Shown here piece after piece: positions 38,005 through 47,001 of a stretch of 64,000 nt of DNA. The notes below the pieces were generated by a model. The model worked only from the letters and a program-made list of their open reading frames with translations, had not been told where the DNA came from and searched no databases. Source of the DNA: Bacillus oleivorans (GTDB lineage Bacteria; Bacillota; Bacilli; Bacillales; JC228). Every line of letters starts with the position of its first letter. Positions within the stretch are counted from its first letter, which is position 1. The position numbers and the translations under genes were made by a program. The stretch lies in the NCBI RefSeq assembly GCF_900207585.1, contig NZ_OAOP01000005.1:248001-312000 (forward strand). The letters run 5' to 3'.

Positions 38005-39213
38005 ATGGCTGTATATCAATATAGAGGTCGTGATCGAAAGGGCGAGAAAAAATCAGGGAAACTGAAAGCACATGATGAAAAGGAAGCGATTGAAAAACTT
38101 CGTGAGCTTGGGGTTGCGGTTATTTCTCTCGAAGAATTAACAAGTTTCCTATATAAAGAGATTGAAATTACGAAAAAAAAGGTAAGGCCCCAAGATTTTG
38201 TAATGTACATCCGCCAATTTTCTACCCTGATTCAAGCTGGAATCTCCATTGTAGAAGCAACGCAAATTTTGGCCAAACAAACCGATAATAAACTATTAAA
38301 ACAATCTCTATCAGATATAGAGGAGAAGCTGAGGGAAGGCCGCTCCTTTACTCAGGCAGTCTCAGAGCATCCGAAAATTTTTCCGCCCATGTTTGTCCAC
38401 TTAATAAGAGCCGGAGAAGTTGGCGGTAATATGGATGAAATTTTAGACCGACTCGCCGTGTATTTTGAAAAACAATATGAAACCCGGAATAAAGTAAAAG
38501 CTGCTTTAACCTATCCAGTCTTTATTGGAATCGTATCGATTACAGTTTTAATTTTTCTATTAACAACTGTTGTTCCAACTTTTTCAACGATGTTTGCATC
38601 ATTGGGAGCTGAGCTGCCCTTTGTGACAAAGATGGTACTTTCGGCAAGCCAGTTTTTCTTAAAGTGGTGGTGGTTCATACTGTTAATAGTCGGAGCTACC
38701 ACAGCAGGTATCTGGTATTTTATTAAAAGTGAGGATGGGCAGTATTATTTCGACTATTTTGCATTAAAGCTACCGATTGTCGGGATGATTTTAAGAAAAT
38801 TCGCTTTAGCGAGAATGACGCGAACGCTAAGTTCGTTGTATGCCAGCTCCGTTCCTATCCTGCAATCAATGTCGATCATCGAAAATGTGGTAGGGAATGA
38901 AGTGTATGTTCGGGCACTTCAGGATGTAAAAAGATCGCTTGAGAAAGGACAATCGATGACAAAGCCGCTTCAGGAACACTGGGCATTTCCGCCTATGGTT
39001 GTACAAATGATTGCAACAGGAGAAAAAACTGGGGCTATGGAAACCGTTTTAGGAAAAGTAGCAGATTTCTATGAAGCTGATGTCTCGATTGCAACTGAGA
39101 AGCTGAAGGCACTGCTCGAGCCGGTACTAATCACGTTTTTGGCAGGAGTAGTCGGGGTTATTGTCGCCTCGATTGCGCTGCCAATGTTCAGTGTATTTGA
39201 ATCCATTCAATAG
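38005..39213 (+). CDS. pilC: Type IV pilus inner-membrane platform protein PilC
   Basis: A GspF/PilC-family polytopic protein of 402 residues. Two T2SSF domains: about 68-190 (FIRQFSTLIQAGISIVEA) and 270-393 (RMTRTLSSLYASSVPILQSM). Three membrane segments lie at about 168-190 (VFIGIVSITVLIFLLTTVVP), 215-238 and 372-395. It couples PilB/PilT ATP turnover to pilin insertion and removal. It ends the first pilus block; a 265-bp gap with a hairpin follows. Confidence 0.95.
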   Translation: MAVYQYRGRDRKGEKKSGKLKAHDEKEAIEKLRELGVAVISLEELTSFLYKEIEITKKKVRPQDFVMYIRQFSTLIQAGISIVEATQILAKQTDNKLLKQSLSDIEEKLREGRSFTQAVSEHPKIFPPMFVHLIRAGEVGGNMDEILDRLAVYFEKQYETRNKVKAALTYPVFIGIVSITVLIFLLTTVVPTFSTMFASLGAELPFVTKMVLSASQFFLKWWWFILLIVGATTAGIWYFIKSEDGQYYFDYFALKLPIVGMILRKFALARMTRTLSSLYASSVPILQSMSIIENVVGNEVYVRALQDVKRSLEKGQSMTKPLQEHWAFPPMVVQMIATGEKTGAMETVLGKVADFYEADVSIATEKLKALLEPVLITFLAGVVGVIVASIALPMFSVFESIQ

Positions 39214-39364
39214 GAAAATTTATTCAATAAAGGTATAGTATAAAAGTCTTAAGTATAATATAATAGCTTTGTCCATATAAATATTGGTAACTAGAAAAAT
39301 TGGAAGTTATGAAAATTCTTCTGAGTCTTGTCACTTTGGAGAATATTGAGCTAGTAGTGCAACC

Positions 39365-39430
39365 GGCCGATTTTACAACATGTTGAATTCATCTAGAGAT
39401 TTTAAAACATGGGTAAAATCGGCCTTTTCT
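39365..39430 (+). terminator. Long-loop hairpin before the major pilin gene
   Basis: GGCCGATTTTAC (39365-39376) pairs perfectly with GTAAAATCGGCC (39413-39424) around a 36-nt loop, followed by TTTTCT. It could end the pilC transcript partly or protect a processed pilin mRNA. A TATAAT string lies upstream at 39254-39259. Confidence 0.55.
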
Positions 39431-39478
39431 ATACCAATACATACGAAATTATAGTATCTAATAATAGGAGGATTCATC

Positions 39479-39976
39479 ATGCGCCGAATTTTAAAAGCAT
39501 GGAAAAATGAGAAAGGTTTAACTTTAGTAGAGTTATTGGCTGTTGTTGTAATTTTGGGGATTATTGCCGCTATTGCCGTACCAAGTGTCGGTGGGTTAAT
39601 AGAAAACAGCAAGCGTGATGCTCATTTGGCTAATGCCCAGCAAATGATTAATTCTGCAAAACTAGTTGCTGTATCTGAGCTTTCTGGAAGAGGAAATGGA
39701 ACTTTTTATGTGACACTGGATTACTTAGTTGACCAAGGATATATAGATCCTGTAGAGGACCCGTTTAGTGGTACTATGTATACTTCGATAACTACTAATA
39801 ATAGTACCGATATATTAAATTTTGTTCCAGGAGATGCGAGAAATGGAGCATTTATAGAAATTACAAAAACAGGAAATTCCTTTGTATACACTGTTACACT
39901 TAATTCAAGTAACACTGAATTCAATATAACAGATCAGCCAGAAAATAATTTAACAAGAGAAGCAGCGTTTAATTAA
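39479..39976 (+). CDS. pilA: Probable major type IV pilin
   Basis: 165 residues. The leader MRRILKAWKNEKG is followed by LTLVELLAVVVILGIIAAIA, with Glu at mature position 5 and an almost ideal alpha1-N helix, then VPSVGGLIENSKRDAHLANAQ. AGGAGG (39466-39471) is 7 nt before the ATG, the strongest such site in the cluster. It stands alone between a hairpin and a terminator, which fits separate high expression of the major subunit. No cysteine pair is seen. Confidence 0.9.
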   Translation: MRRILKAWKNEKGLTLVELLAVVVILGIIAAIAVPSVGGLIENSKRDAHLANAQQMINSAKLVAVSELSGRGNGTFYVTLDYLVDQGYIDPVEDPFSGTMYTSITTNNSTDILNFVPGDARNGAFIEITKTGNSFVYTVTLNSSNTEFNITDQPENNLTREAAFN

Positions 39977-39978
39977 CC

Positions 39979-40011
39979 AGAAAGGAGACCCAGTTCTCCT
40001 TTCTTTTCTTA
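39979..40011 (+). terminator. Terminator of the major pilin gene
   Basis: AGAAAGGAGA (39979-39988) and TCTCCTTTCT (39995-40004) form a 10-bp stem followed by a T-rich tail. Confidence 0.85.
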
Positions 40012-40077
40012 TTAAGATAGAAATGTTTATAAAACACTAGTATACTAAAACTATCAACCAATAAAAGGAATTATGCT

Positions 40078-40833
40078 ATGGATGTAGTTTACGCTATTTT
40101 TTTTCTCATTCTCGGCCTATTGCTAGGCTCATTTTATAATGTGGTAGGCTTACGGGTTCCCATTAAACAGTCGATCGTATATCCGAATTCGCACTGTCCC
40201 CATTGTCACAATGAGCTTGGTCCGCTTGAACTGGTTCCGGTACTGTCCTACCTGTTTCTTGGCGGGAAATGCAAGAGTTGTAATGCTCCGATTTCCATTT
40301 TGTACCCGTTTATTGAATTACTGACGGGGCTTTTGTTTATGTACGCGTATCTTTATTTTGGCTTTTCCAATGAACTGGTTGTTTCCTTTCTATTAATCTC
40401 TTTATTAAGTATTATCATCGTGACAGATCTTACATATATGCTAATTCCGAATAAGATTTTATTTTACTTTCTTATATTCTTTTTAATTTACCGGATTTTC
40501 TCCCCCTTAGATCCATGGTGGAATCCATATGCAGCAGGAGCCGGAGCTGCATTATTCTTGCTCTTTATTGCAATTATAAGCAAAGGCGGAATGGGTGGAG
40601 GAGATATTAAACTGTTTTTTGTAATTGGCATTGCCCTTGGGTTTCCGAATGTACTGCTAACCTTTTTTATGGCATCTATCATCGGAGCACTTGTCGGAAT
40701 AATGGGCATTTTGCTCGGGCGCATCAAAAAAAGACAGGCGATTCCGTTTGGACCCTTTATTGCTTTAGGGGCATTACTCTCCTTGTTTTATGGGGAGCAA
40801 ATCATGCAATGGTATTTTCATATTCTTTGGTAG
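40078..40833 (+). CDS. pilD: Prepilin peptidase / N-methyltransferase (PilD, ComC-type)
   Basis: An A24-family aspartic membrane protease that cleaves and methylates prepilins. N-terminal GSFYNVVGLRVP and the four-cysteine cytoplasmic domain CPHC...CKSC belong to the DiS_P_DiS methylase part. Catalytic aspartates are in DLTYMLIPN and the GxGD motif GGMGGGDIKLF. About seven membrane helices; 251 residues. In B. subtilis the single comC gene lies in this place between folC and spoIIB, so this is the syntenic ComC. Confidence 0.95.
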   Translation: MDVVYAIFFLILGLLLGSFYNVVGLRVPIKQSIVYPNSHCPHCHNELGPLELVPVLSYLFLGGKCKSCNAPISILYPFIELLTGLLFMYAYLYFGFSNELVVSFLLISLLSIIIVTDLTYMLIPNKILFYFLIFFLIYRIFSPLDPWWNPYAAGAGAALFLLFIAIISKGGMGGGDIKLFFVIGIALGFPNVLLTFFMASIIGALVGIMGILLGRIKKRQAIPFGPFIALGALLSLFYGEQIMQWYFHILW

Positions 40834-40845
40834 GTGGTGCAGCGG

Positions 40846-41823
40846 ATGAGCGGCTTAATACGAAAAAAACATCATCGGGTCAACATCATAATCAATGACC
40901 GTTTCGTGCGCTTTGTTGAGGCTGGAAAAAATACATCAATTATCAAATATGGACAAAGGTCGGTACCATCAGGATTAATCGTAAATGGATTAGTTCAGGA
41001 TCAGGATGATTTCACATTATTCTTACATAAGTTTGTAAAAGAGTCGCGAATCAAAGGACGTTTGGCAAGATTTTGTGTACCAGACTCCCAAGTTATTGTA
41101 AGACAAACATCCGTACCGGTGGAAATCCCAGATGACGAAATAAAGGGACATTTATACTTTCAGCTTGGACAATCCATCCATCTTCCCTTCGAAGATCCGA
41201 TTATTGAAGCCGTTCCTCATCAGATTCGCAACGGGGATAAAGAAGTGATATTGGTAGCGAGTAAAGAGTCGGTTGTACAGCAATATCAACAAGTGATAGA
41301 TAAAGCGAAACTGCATCCTGAAGCAGCGGATTTAACCTGTTTATCGTATTACCGGCTTTATTATCATTTAGATTTAGCGCGGCCGCAAGAGCACTTGCTG
41401 CTTGTGCAAATAAACCCAAATTCTTTGCAGCTATCCGTTTTTCATGAACACAAGCCAGTGATTTTAAGACAGATTCCATTGGTATTCGATGAGGAAGCCG
41501 TTGAAGTTCATCATGGGCGAAATCAATTCGATCAGCTGGTTTGGAAAGGCAACAGCCGCCAACTGGATGAGATTCTCACACCAGTTATGACAGAAATCAG
41601 ACGGATGATGGATGTGTACCGTTCGAATCTCGCTAAAGGACAATACGAAATCAATAAGTTGTTAATTGTCGGAGACCACCCTTGTGTAAACTTACTCTCG
41701 ATCGAGATTAACGCACAGCTTAGCCAAGAAGTACATGCTTTTACAGAGCCATTATTTCAAACGAGGAAAAACGTAAATGTACCTGCCTTTTTCTCAGATT
41801 GTATTGGCTTGGCATTAAAGTAG
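40846..41823 (+). CDS. pilM: Type IV pilus assembly protein PilM
   Basis: An actin-fold cytoplasmic protein that docks to the PilN N-terminus. I choose ATG 40846, 8 nt after AGGTGG, rather than GTG 40834. IIINDRFVRFVEAGK is a short version of the first phosphate loop, LIVNGLVQD and FCVPDSQVIVRQTSVP match PilM, and LLLVQINPNSLQLSVF is the second subdomain start. It has 325 residues. The sequence is divergent from Gram-negative PilM; the order M-N-O supports it. Confidence 0.9.
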   Translation: MSGLIRKKHHRVNIIINDRFVRFVEAGKNTSIIKYGQRSVPSGLIVNGLVQDQDDFTLFLHKFVKESRIKGRLARFCVPDSQVIVRQTSVPVEIPDDEIKGHLYFQLGQSIHLPFEDPIIEAVPHQIRNGDKEVILVASKESVVQQYQQVIDKAKLHPEAADLTCLSYYRLYYHLDLARPQEHLLLVQINPNSLQLSVFHEHKPVILRQIPLVFDEEAVEVHHGRNQFDQLVWKGNSRQLDEILTPVMTEIRRMMDVYRSNLAKGQYEINKLLIVGDHPCVNLLSIEINAQLSQEVHAFTEPLFQTRKNVNVPAFFSDCIGLALK

Positions 41824-41834
41824 GTGAAATGATA

Positions 41835-42419
41835 ATGCTTGTAGACATTAATCTATTACCCCAGAAGAAACAACGAAATAGTCATCTCTTTATTGCAATT
41901 GGCTTGGTTTTTGTTATTTTTATACTAATCATCACAGCTGGCGGATTCTGGCTGAATGAGCAATTAAAAATAGAGGAACGTCTTAAAAATCAGCTTGCTC
42001 AAATTCAGGAGCTTCGGCAAGTACGCGAACAGCAAAATCAGCCTGCAGAACCAGCTGCACCAACGAAACAGTACGAAGAGATCGTTCAAACGTTAGCCGC
42101 CTATCCACTCCCAACTGTTTCTCTAATGAACGAAATCTCTAGTTTACTACAGGATAAAGGATCTGTTTTACAGTTTGATTATTCAAACTCAAGTCAGATT
42201 CACCTAGCAGCTGAGTTTTATGCATCAAGGGAAGTGGCCTTTTTCTTGGACAGGCTAAAATCATCTTCCTTTTTTTCTAATGTGATCCTTAATGAAATTG
42301 AAACGGTCCAGCTGAGCAGTGGTTCAACCAATGTATTGCCGAGATACCATGCAGATTTTCAGTTAACTATTGATGTATCAGAAGTACAAAAGGCAACTCA
42401 GGAGCTGAACGGACAATGA
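41835..42419 (+). CDS. pilN: Type IV pilus assembly protein PilN
   Basis: A bitopic membrane protein of 194 residues. The start ATG 41835 is 7 nt after AGGTGA and gives MLVDINLLPQKK, the conserved PilM-binding tail of PilN. One membrane helix follows at residues about 19-37, then a coiled coil and a small ferredoxin-like outer domain. Its stop codon overlaps the pilO start (ATGA). Confidence 0.9.
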   Translation: MLVDINLLPQKKQRNSHLFIAIGLVFVIFILIITAGGFWLNEQLKIEERLKNQLAQIQELRQVREQQNQPAEPAAPTKQYEEIVQTLAAYPLPTVSLMNEISSLLQDKGSVLQFDYSNSSQIHLAAEFYASREVAFFLDRLKSSSFFSNVILNEIETVQLSSGSTNVLPRYHADFQLTIDVSEVQKATQELNGQ

Positions 42420-43051
42420 AAGCTATCAAATTTATAAGAGTCATTCTTTTTACTTTCTTCATCTTTGGGTTGCTATTAATTTCAGGCTATCAGTTTGTTG
42501 TACTGCCCCTCCAAGCAAGTATTGAAACACTTGAACAGCAAATTAAAGAAGAAACGGATCTTTTTCAGTCGGTAAGTGAAGGCGATCAGCAAGAAGTGAA
42601 TGATGACAAGCTGAGAATAAATGAACTGCAAAAGCAGCTGCCGCCTCAGCCGTTAGTGGACCAGCTGATCTTAGATTTGGAAAAAGCAGAGCTTGCCTCA
42701 GATAGTCTAATTTTAAATATCACGTTTGGTGATTCTTCAGTTGAAGAATCACCGTCTGATACCGAGACTAATGTGTCCGAAGAAGAACAGGATCAAACAG
42801 TACCACAAAGTCCAGCGATTCCAAGCGATGTTGAAAAAGTAACGATCTCCATGTCTGTCCAATCACCAACCTATGAAGATTTGGAAGAATTCTTAGAGGA
42901 GCTAGAAAATATGAAGCGAATCATCCAAATCGAAAATTTAACGTTTAGCGGACAAGGTGATTTATCAAGTCAAGGAAATCAGACTCCCGTTGTGTTCACG
43001 ATTCAAATTTCAGCATTCTACTATCCGAATGGAGAAATCACTAATCTTTAG
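42416..43051 (+). CDS. pilO: Type IV pilus assembly protein PilO
   Basis: 211 residues with one membrane helix (about 8-28), a coiled coil (IETLEQQIKEETDLFQS), an acidic Ser-rich linker (about 108-138) and a C-terminal domain containing SYEDLEEFLEELENMKRI-like PTYEDLEEFLEELENM, the PilO domain signature. No PilP or PilQ gene is present, as expected without an outer membrane. It is the last pilus gene before a strong terminator. Confidence 0.9.
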   Translation: MKAIKFIRVILFTFFIFGLLLISGYQFVVLPLQASIETLEQQIKEETDLFQSVSEGDQQEVNDDKLRINELQKQLPPQPLVDQLILDLEKAELASDSLILNITFGDSSVEESPSDTETNVSEEEQDQTVPQSPAIPSDVEKVTISMSVQSPTYEDLEEFLEELENMKRIIQIENLTFSGQGDLSSQGNQTPVVFTIQISAFYYPNGEITNL

Positions 43052-43095
43052 CGTTAATGATCGGACTTATTGACAAAACAATACGAAACATGACG

Positions 43096-43130
43096 ATAAC
43101 AAGACGACAAAAGTCTTGTTATTTTTTTTG
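43096..43130 (+). terminator. Terminator of the pilDMNO unit
   Basis: ATAACAAGAC (43096-43105) and GTCTTGTTAT (43113-43122) form a 10-bp stem followed by eight T residues. Confidence 0.92.
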
Positions 43131-43177
43131 AACTCTATGATAGGATAGGGCAAAACTAGTAAAAGGGGGAGGAAGGA

Positions 43178-44182
43178 TTGAAAGAACAGTCAAATAAAAA
43201 TGGTCAGATAAAGATCATGTTGAATGAAAAGTCCGCTCCTATCAAAGAAGAAAAAAAGACACAGGCACGGGATATATTAGAAAATGTTTCAATTGAAACG
43301 GCAGCAGCACGGGAAGAGGTAGAGGAGTTTGACTGGATCCTTCCAGAGATTGATCCAGGACCAAAAGAATTTATTCAGGCTAATAAGAAAGAAAAAAATA
43401 GCCAGCTTCTTAAATATTCAGGCAAAAAAGGCAATATGTTTCATACAGTAAGCTCACTGTTATTTTCTCTAGCATTTGCGATTGGCTTAGGGATTGCTTT
43501 TGGGATCATCCTATTAAAATTCATTTCAGCTGAAGGCAGCCAGGTCTCTGTCCAAACCACTAATCCTCCAGCTATTTCAGACAATCAGCCGCCGCCTGTC
43601 AACGCATCGCCGAGTTCAGTAGCGATTCCTACTATGTCAGTCTATGTGATTCAAGGTGGAGTTTTTTCCAATCAAGAAGCTGCAAATACATTAGTCGCAC
43701 AGCTCAATGAAAAAGCCGTACCGTCTGTTATATTAGAAAATGGAGATAGCTCCTATACTGTCCTTTTGGGACTAGCTTCTAATGAGAATGAAGCAAAGCG
43801 ATTGGCTAATATATACGCTGAAAAAGGGATTGAAGTGTATGCCAAGGAACATCTATTAAAAGAAGGAACCTTTGAAACAGCCAGCGTAGGTAATACATCA
43901 GTCCTTAATGAAGCCATCAGTGCTCTGCCGGTTCTATTTGATTTAGCAGGAAAAGCAACACTTGGACAAGGAGTGCCGGAGGATGCTCAAAGCAAATTAA
44001 ACGATATTTCTAGTACTATACAGAATACAGAGTTTCAAGACCAAGCCTCTGCATTATTGGCAGATATCATCCTCCAGGCTAGTACGGCCCTTGAAGCTTA
44101 TGGTCAAGGCAAAAATGTAAATGATGCCTACGAGGCTCAGCAAGTTCTTCTCTCTTATATCAAACTGAATGCAGAGAATTAA
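43178..44182 (+). CDS. spoIIB: Stage II sporulation protein SpoIIB
   Basis: A septal peptidoglycan-binding protein that helps engulfment. It starts at TTG 43178 after GGGGGAGGAAGG. It has a cytoplasmic N-terminus (about 1-90), one membrane helix (about 93-118), a Pro/Ser linker, and a SPOR domain (about 150-228, YVIQGGVFSNQEAANTLVAQ to GIEVYAKEHLL). It has 334 residues against 332 in B. subtilis, and stands before maf-radC as in B. subtilis. Confidence 0.92.
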   Translation: MKEQSNKNGQIKIMLNEKSAPIKEEKKTQARDILENVSIETAAAREEVEEFDWILPEIDPGPKEFIQANKKEKNSQLLKYSGKKGNMFHTVSSLLFSLAFAIGLGIAFGIILLKFISAEGSQVSVQTTNPPAISDNQPPPVNASPSSVAIPTMSVYVIQGGVFSNQEAANTLVAQLNEKAVPSVILENGDSSYTVLLGLASNENEAKRLANIYAEKGIEVYAKEHLLKEGTFETASVGNTSVLNEAISALPVLFDLAGKATLGQGVPEDAQSKLNDISSTIQNTEFQDQASALLADIILQASTALEAYGQGKNVNDAYEAQQVLLSYIKLNAEN

Positions 44183-44245
44183 AAAAAAAATAGAAATTAA
44201 TTATTTTTTTTCTGTCTATTTTCCGGGAAATGAATCGAAATATAA

Positions 44246-44288
44246 AAGAACTGTCGAAGAAAAAGCACCTTTTCGACAGTCTTTTTTT
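44246..44288 (+). terminator. Terminator of spoIIB
   Basis: ACTGTCGAA (44250-44258) and TTCGACAGT (44272-44280) form a 9-bp stem extended by flanking A- and T-runs, with CTTTTTTT after it. Confidence 0.88.
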
Positions 44289-44374
44289 GTGATTTTCTCT
44301 TTTGCTTTTTTACTACTCAATTTGATAGGATAAAATAGATTTCCCTTTCTAACTAATTCTAAAGAGGTGATCGT

Positions 44375-44941
44375 ATGAAACCACTCATATTGGCGTCTGG
44401 CTCACCAAGACGAAGTGAATTATTAAAACAAATGAATATTCCCTTTGAAATCCACAAAAGCGGTGTATCTGAGGATCTCCCCCCACAAATATACCCACAG
44501 GATGCCGTGATTGAACTATCCTCACGAAAGGCACTAGACGTTGCTGCAAAATTTCCAGACTACTTTGTATTAGGTGCCGATACAGTAGTTTCCATTCAAA
44601 ACGAGATTTTAGGAAAACCACATAATCAAGACGAAGCGATCTCGATGCTGAAAAAACTTTCTGCTGCTACTCATCAGGTGTATACTGGTGTAACCATTGT
44701 AGCTGAAGGCTCTGTTCATTCGTTCTATGATGTAACAGACGTTACCTTCTGGGAACTTTCTGAGCAGGACATTAATACTTATATAGAAAGTCGTGAACCA
44801 TTTGATAAGGCAGGGGGATATGGAATTCAAGGCAAAGGCGCGTATTTAGTAAAAGAAATTAAAGGAGATTACTATAGCGTTATGGGACTTCCATTGTCCA
44901 AAACGATCCGCGCGTTAAAAAAATGTGGTTTTCCTGTATAA
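44375..44941 (+). CDS. maf: Maf-family nucleotide pyrophosphatase
   Basis: A septum-associated nucleoside triphosphate pyrophosphatase acting on dTTP, UTP and modified nucleotides. Motifs are LASGSPRRSELLKQM at the N-terminus, LGADTVV, LGKPHNQDEAISML, HQVYTGV and DKAGGYGIQGKGAYLV. It has 188 residues. RadC follows 15 bp downstream; maf-radC-mreB is conserved. Confidence 0.97.
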   Translation: MKPLILASGSPRRSELLKQMNIPFEIHKSGVSEDLPPQIYPQDAVIELSSRKALDVAAKFPDYFVLGADTVVSIQNEILGKPHNQDEAISMLKKLSAATHQVYTGVTIVAEGSVHSFYDVTDVTFWELSEQDINTYIESREPFDKAGGYGIQGKGAYLVKEIKGDYYSVMGLPLSKTIRALKKCGFPV

Positions 44942-44956
44942 AAGGAGGAAAATCGT

Positions 44957-45646
44957 TTGGAAAAATCCATATTCATGATAAAAGATGTTCCTGAAGAAGA
45001 ACGCCCAAGAGAGCGCTTTATGAAAGAAGGGCCCACTAATCTTTCGAATCAGGAATTACTGGCTTTACTTTTAAGAACAGGATCCCATCAGGAATCTGTG
45101 ATGGAATTATCTCAAAAATTGGTCATAAAATTTGAAGGGTTACGAATGTTAAAGGATGCTAGCCTTGAAGAATTGACTAGTATAAAGGGGATTGGAACAG
45201 CAAAAGCTATACAATTGTTAGCAACTTTTGAATTGGCAAGACGTGTTGCCAGCTTAAAGGATACAGAACGCTATACAATACGATCTCCTGAGGACGGAGC
45301 CAATTATGTCATGAATGAAATGAGATTCTTATCCCAGGAACATTTCGTTTGCTTGTACCTCAACACGAAAAATCAAGTTCTTCATAAACAAACTATATTT
45401 ATCGGGAGCTTAAATGCTTCTATTGTTCATCCAAGGGAGGTGTATAAAGAAGCTTTTCGCAGGTCTGCCGCCTCGATCATTTGTGTTCATAACCATCCTT
45501 CCGGTGATCCAGCACCTTCGCGGGAGGACATTGAGGTAACAAAAAGATTAAATGAATGCGGCAAAATTATTGGCATAGAATTACTCGACCATCTTATAAT
45601 AGGTGAGAACCGCTATGTAAGTTTAAAAGAAAAAGGATATTTATAA
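44957..45646 (+). CDS. radC: RadC/YsxA family JAB1/MPN protein
   Basis: 229 residues from TTG 44957, 8 nt after AAAGGAGG. The helix-hairpin-helix part is LKDASLEELTSIKGIGTAKA (about 62-82). The JAMM metal motif is HNHPSGDPAPSREDIEVT (about 178-195). It is named after E. coli radC, but its role in DNA repair is not established. The gene is complete and probably co-transcribed with maf. Confidence 0.96.
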   Translation: MEKSIFMIKDVPEEERPRERFMKEGPTNLSNQELLALLLRTGSHQESVMELSQKLVIKFEGLRMLKDASLEELTSIKGIGTAKAIQLLATFELARRVASLKDTERYTIRSPEDGANYVMNEMRFLSQEHFVCLYLNTKNQVLHKQTIFIGSLNASIVHPREVYKEAFRRSAASIICVHNHPSGDPAPSREDIEVTKRLNECGKIIGIELLDHLIIGENRYVSLKEKGYL

Positions 45647-45814
45647 CACTATGATTTTAAAGGTCATTGGGCTATAATTAAATTTATGATTTTTAGCAGT
45701 TTGTTTAAAAAAACTGTCGTTTTAATGTAATTTTTATGGGAAAATGAATATAGCTCCTAAGGTTTCATGGAATTCGTTTTTGTTAGGATTCGGGTTAGAA
45801 AGGGAGATTTACAT

Positions 45815-46834
45815 ATGTTTGGTATTGGGACAAAAGATTTAGGAATTGATTTAGGAACTGCAAACACACTGGTTTATATTAAAGGGAAGGGAATTGTTCT
45901 TAGAGAACCTTCCGTTGTTGCATTGCAAACAGATACGAAAAGTATTGTGGCAGTTGGAAACGATGCGAAAAATATGATTGGCCGTACTCCTGGGAATATA
46001 GTGGCAATTAGGCCGATGAAAGACGGAGTGATCGCGGATTATGATACGACGGCAACGATGATGAAGTATTATATTCTTAATGCTCTTAAAAGAAAAGGCA
46101 CATTTTCGCGCAAACCGTATGTTATGGTGTGTGTACCGTCTGGTATTACAGCCGTAGAAGAACGGGCTGTCATCGATGCAACAAGACAAGCTGGAGCTAG
46201 GGATGCTTATACAATTGAAGAACCATTTGCGGCTGCAATTGGCGCTAATCTTCCTGTTTGGGAACCAACTGGCAGTATGGTCGTTGATATTGGCGGCGGT
46301 ACGACAGAAGTCGCAATTATTTCCTTAGGCGGCATTGTCACCAGTCAGTCTATTCGGATTGCCGGAGATGAAATGGATGCTGCAATTATTAGCTATATTC
46401 GTAAAACCTATAATCTGATGATAGGGGAACGGACTGCAGAATCAATTAAAGTAGAAATTGGCTCGGCTGGTGACCCAGAGGGTATTGACAATATGGAAAT
46501 CAGAGGGCGTGACCTCTTGACTGGTCTGCCAAAAACGATTGAAATTACGCCAGAAGAAATTGCAAGAGCATTGCGTGATACGATTGAGGCGATTGTTGAT
46601 ACCGTAAAAAACACATTAGAAAAAACTCCTCCTGAATTAGCTGCTGATATTATGGATCGCGGTATTGTTTTAACTGGCGGCGGTGCTTTATTAAGAAATA
46701 TTGATAAGGTTATTAGTGATGAAACAAAAATGCCGGTTTTAATTGCTGAAAATCCGTTAGACTGCGTTGCAATTGGAACAGGCAAAGCATTAGATCATAT
46801 TCATTTATTTAAAGGCAGAGCAAAAGACAGATAA
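45815..46834 (+). CDS. mreB: Actin-like cell-shape protein MreB
   Basis: Forms membrane-bound filaments that guide lateral wall synthesis. The start ATG 45815 after AAAGGGAG gives [20 protein letters not shown], with the phosphate-1 loop of actin. [19 protein letters not shown] is phosphate-2 and [11 protein letters not shown] the adenosine region. It has 339 residues. A TATAAT at 45673-45678 without a good -35 may be its promoter. MreC follows after a 167-bp gap with a large hairpin. Confidence 0.98.
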   Translation: MFGIGTKDLGIDLGTANTLVYIKGKGIVLREPSVVALQTDTKSIVAVGNDAKNMIGRTPGNIVAIRPMKDGVIADYDTTATMMKYYILNALKRKGTFSRKPYVMVCVPSGITAVEERAVIDATRQAGARDAYTIEEPFAAAIGANLPVWEPTGSMVVDIGGGTTEVAIISLGGIVTSQSIRIAGDEMDAAIISYIRKTYNLMIGERTAESIKVEIGSAGDPEGIDNMEIRGRDLLTGLPKTIEITPEEIARALRDTIEAIVDTVKNTLEKTPPELAADIMDRGIVLTGGGALLRNIDKVISDETKMPVLIAENPLDCVAIGTGKALDHIHLFKGRAKDR

Positions 46835-46875
46835 AAAATTATGATGTTAATCAGTGTACCCTGTCACACTTGTGT

Positions 46876-46913
46876 GGTTGTTTCATAAAGGGAATACCCC
46901 TTATGAAACAACC
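46876..46913 (+). other. 17-bp hairpin between mreB and mreC
   Basis: Positions 46876-46892 pair with 46897-46913 over 17 bp with one mismatch around a 4-nt loop (AATA). No T-run follows, so it is not a classical terminator. It may stabilise or process the mreBCD mRNA, or be a small palindromic repeat. Confidence 0.6.
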
Positions 46914-47001
46914 TCATCTATGCAGGGGACATTTATTTTAGCTTGAGGAAGTTACCGGAAGACAGAATCGATTATTACAAGTTTGTAAGAGGGTGTGCGT
47001 C

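Noticed and set aside
38016-44182. Considered whether the cluster might be a type II secretion or only a competence (com) system.
   Set aside because: The presence of PilT with its AIRNLIRE-like motif, together with PilM, PilN and PilO, points to a type IV pilus; competence pseudopili of Bacillus use the comG operon, which has a different gene set.
45967-46785. Minus-strand frames of 112 and 125 codons within mreB.
   Set aside because: mreB is unmistakable on the plus strand; these are codon-usage shadows.
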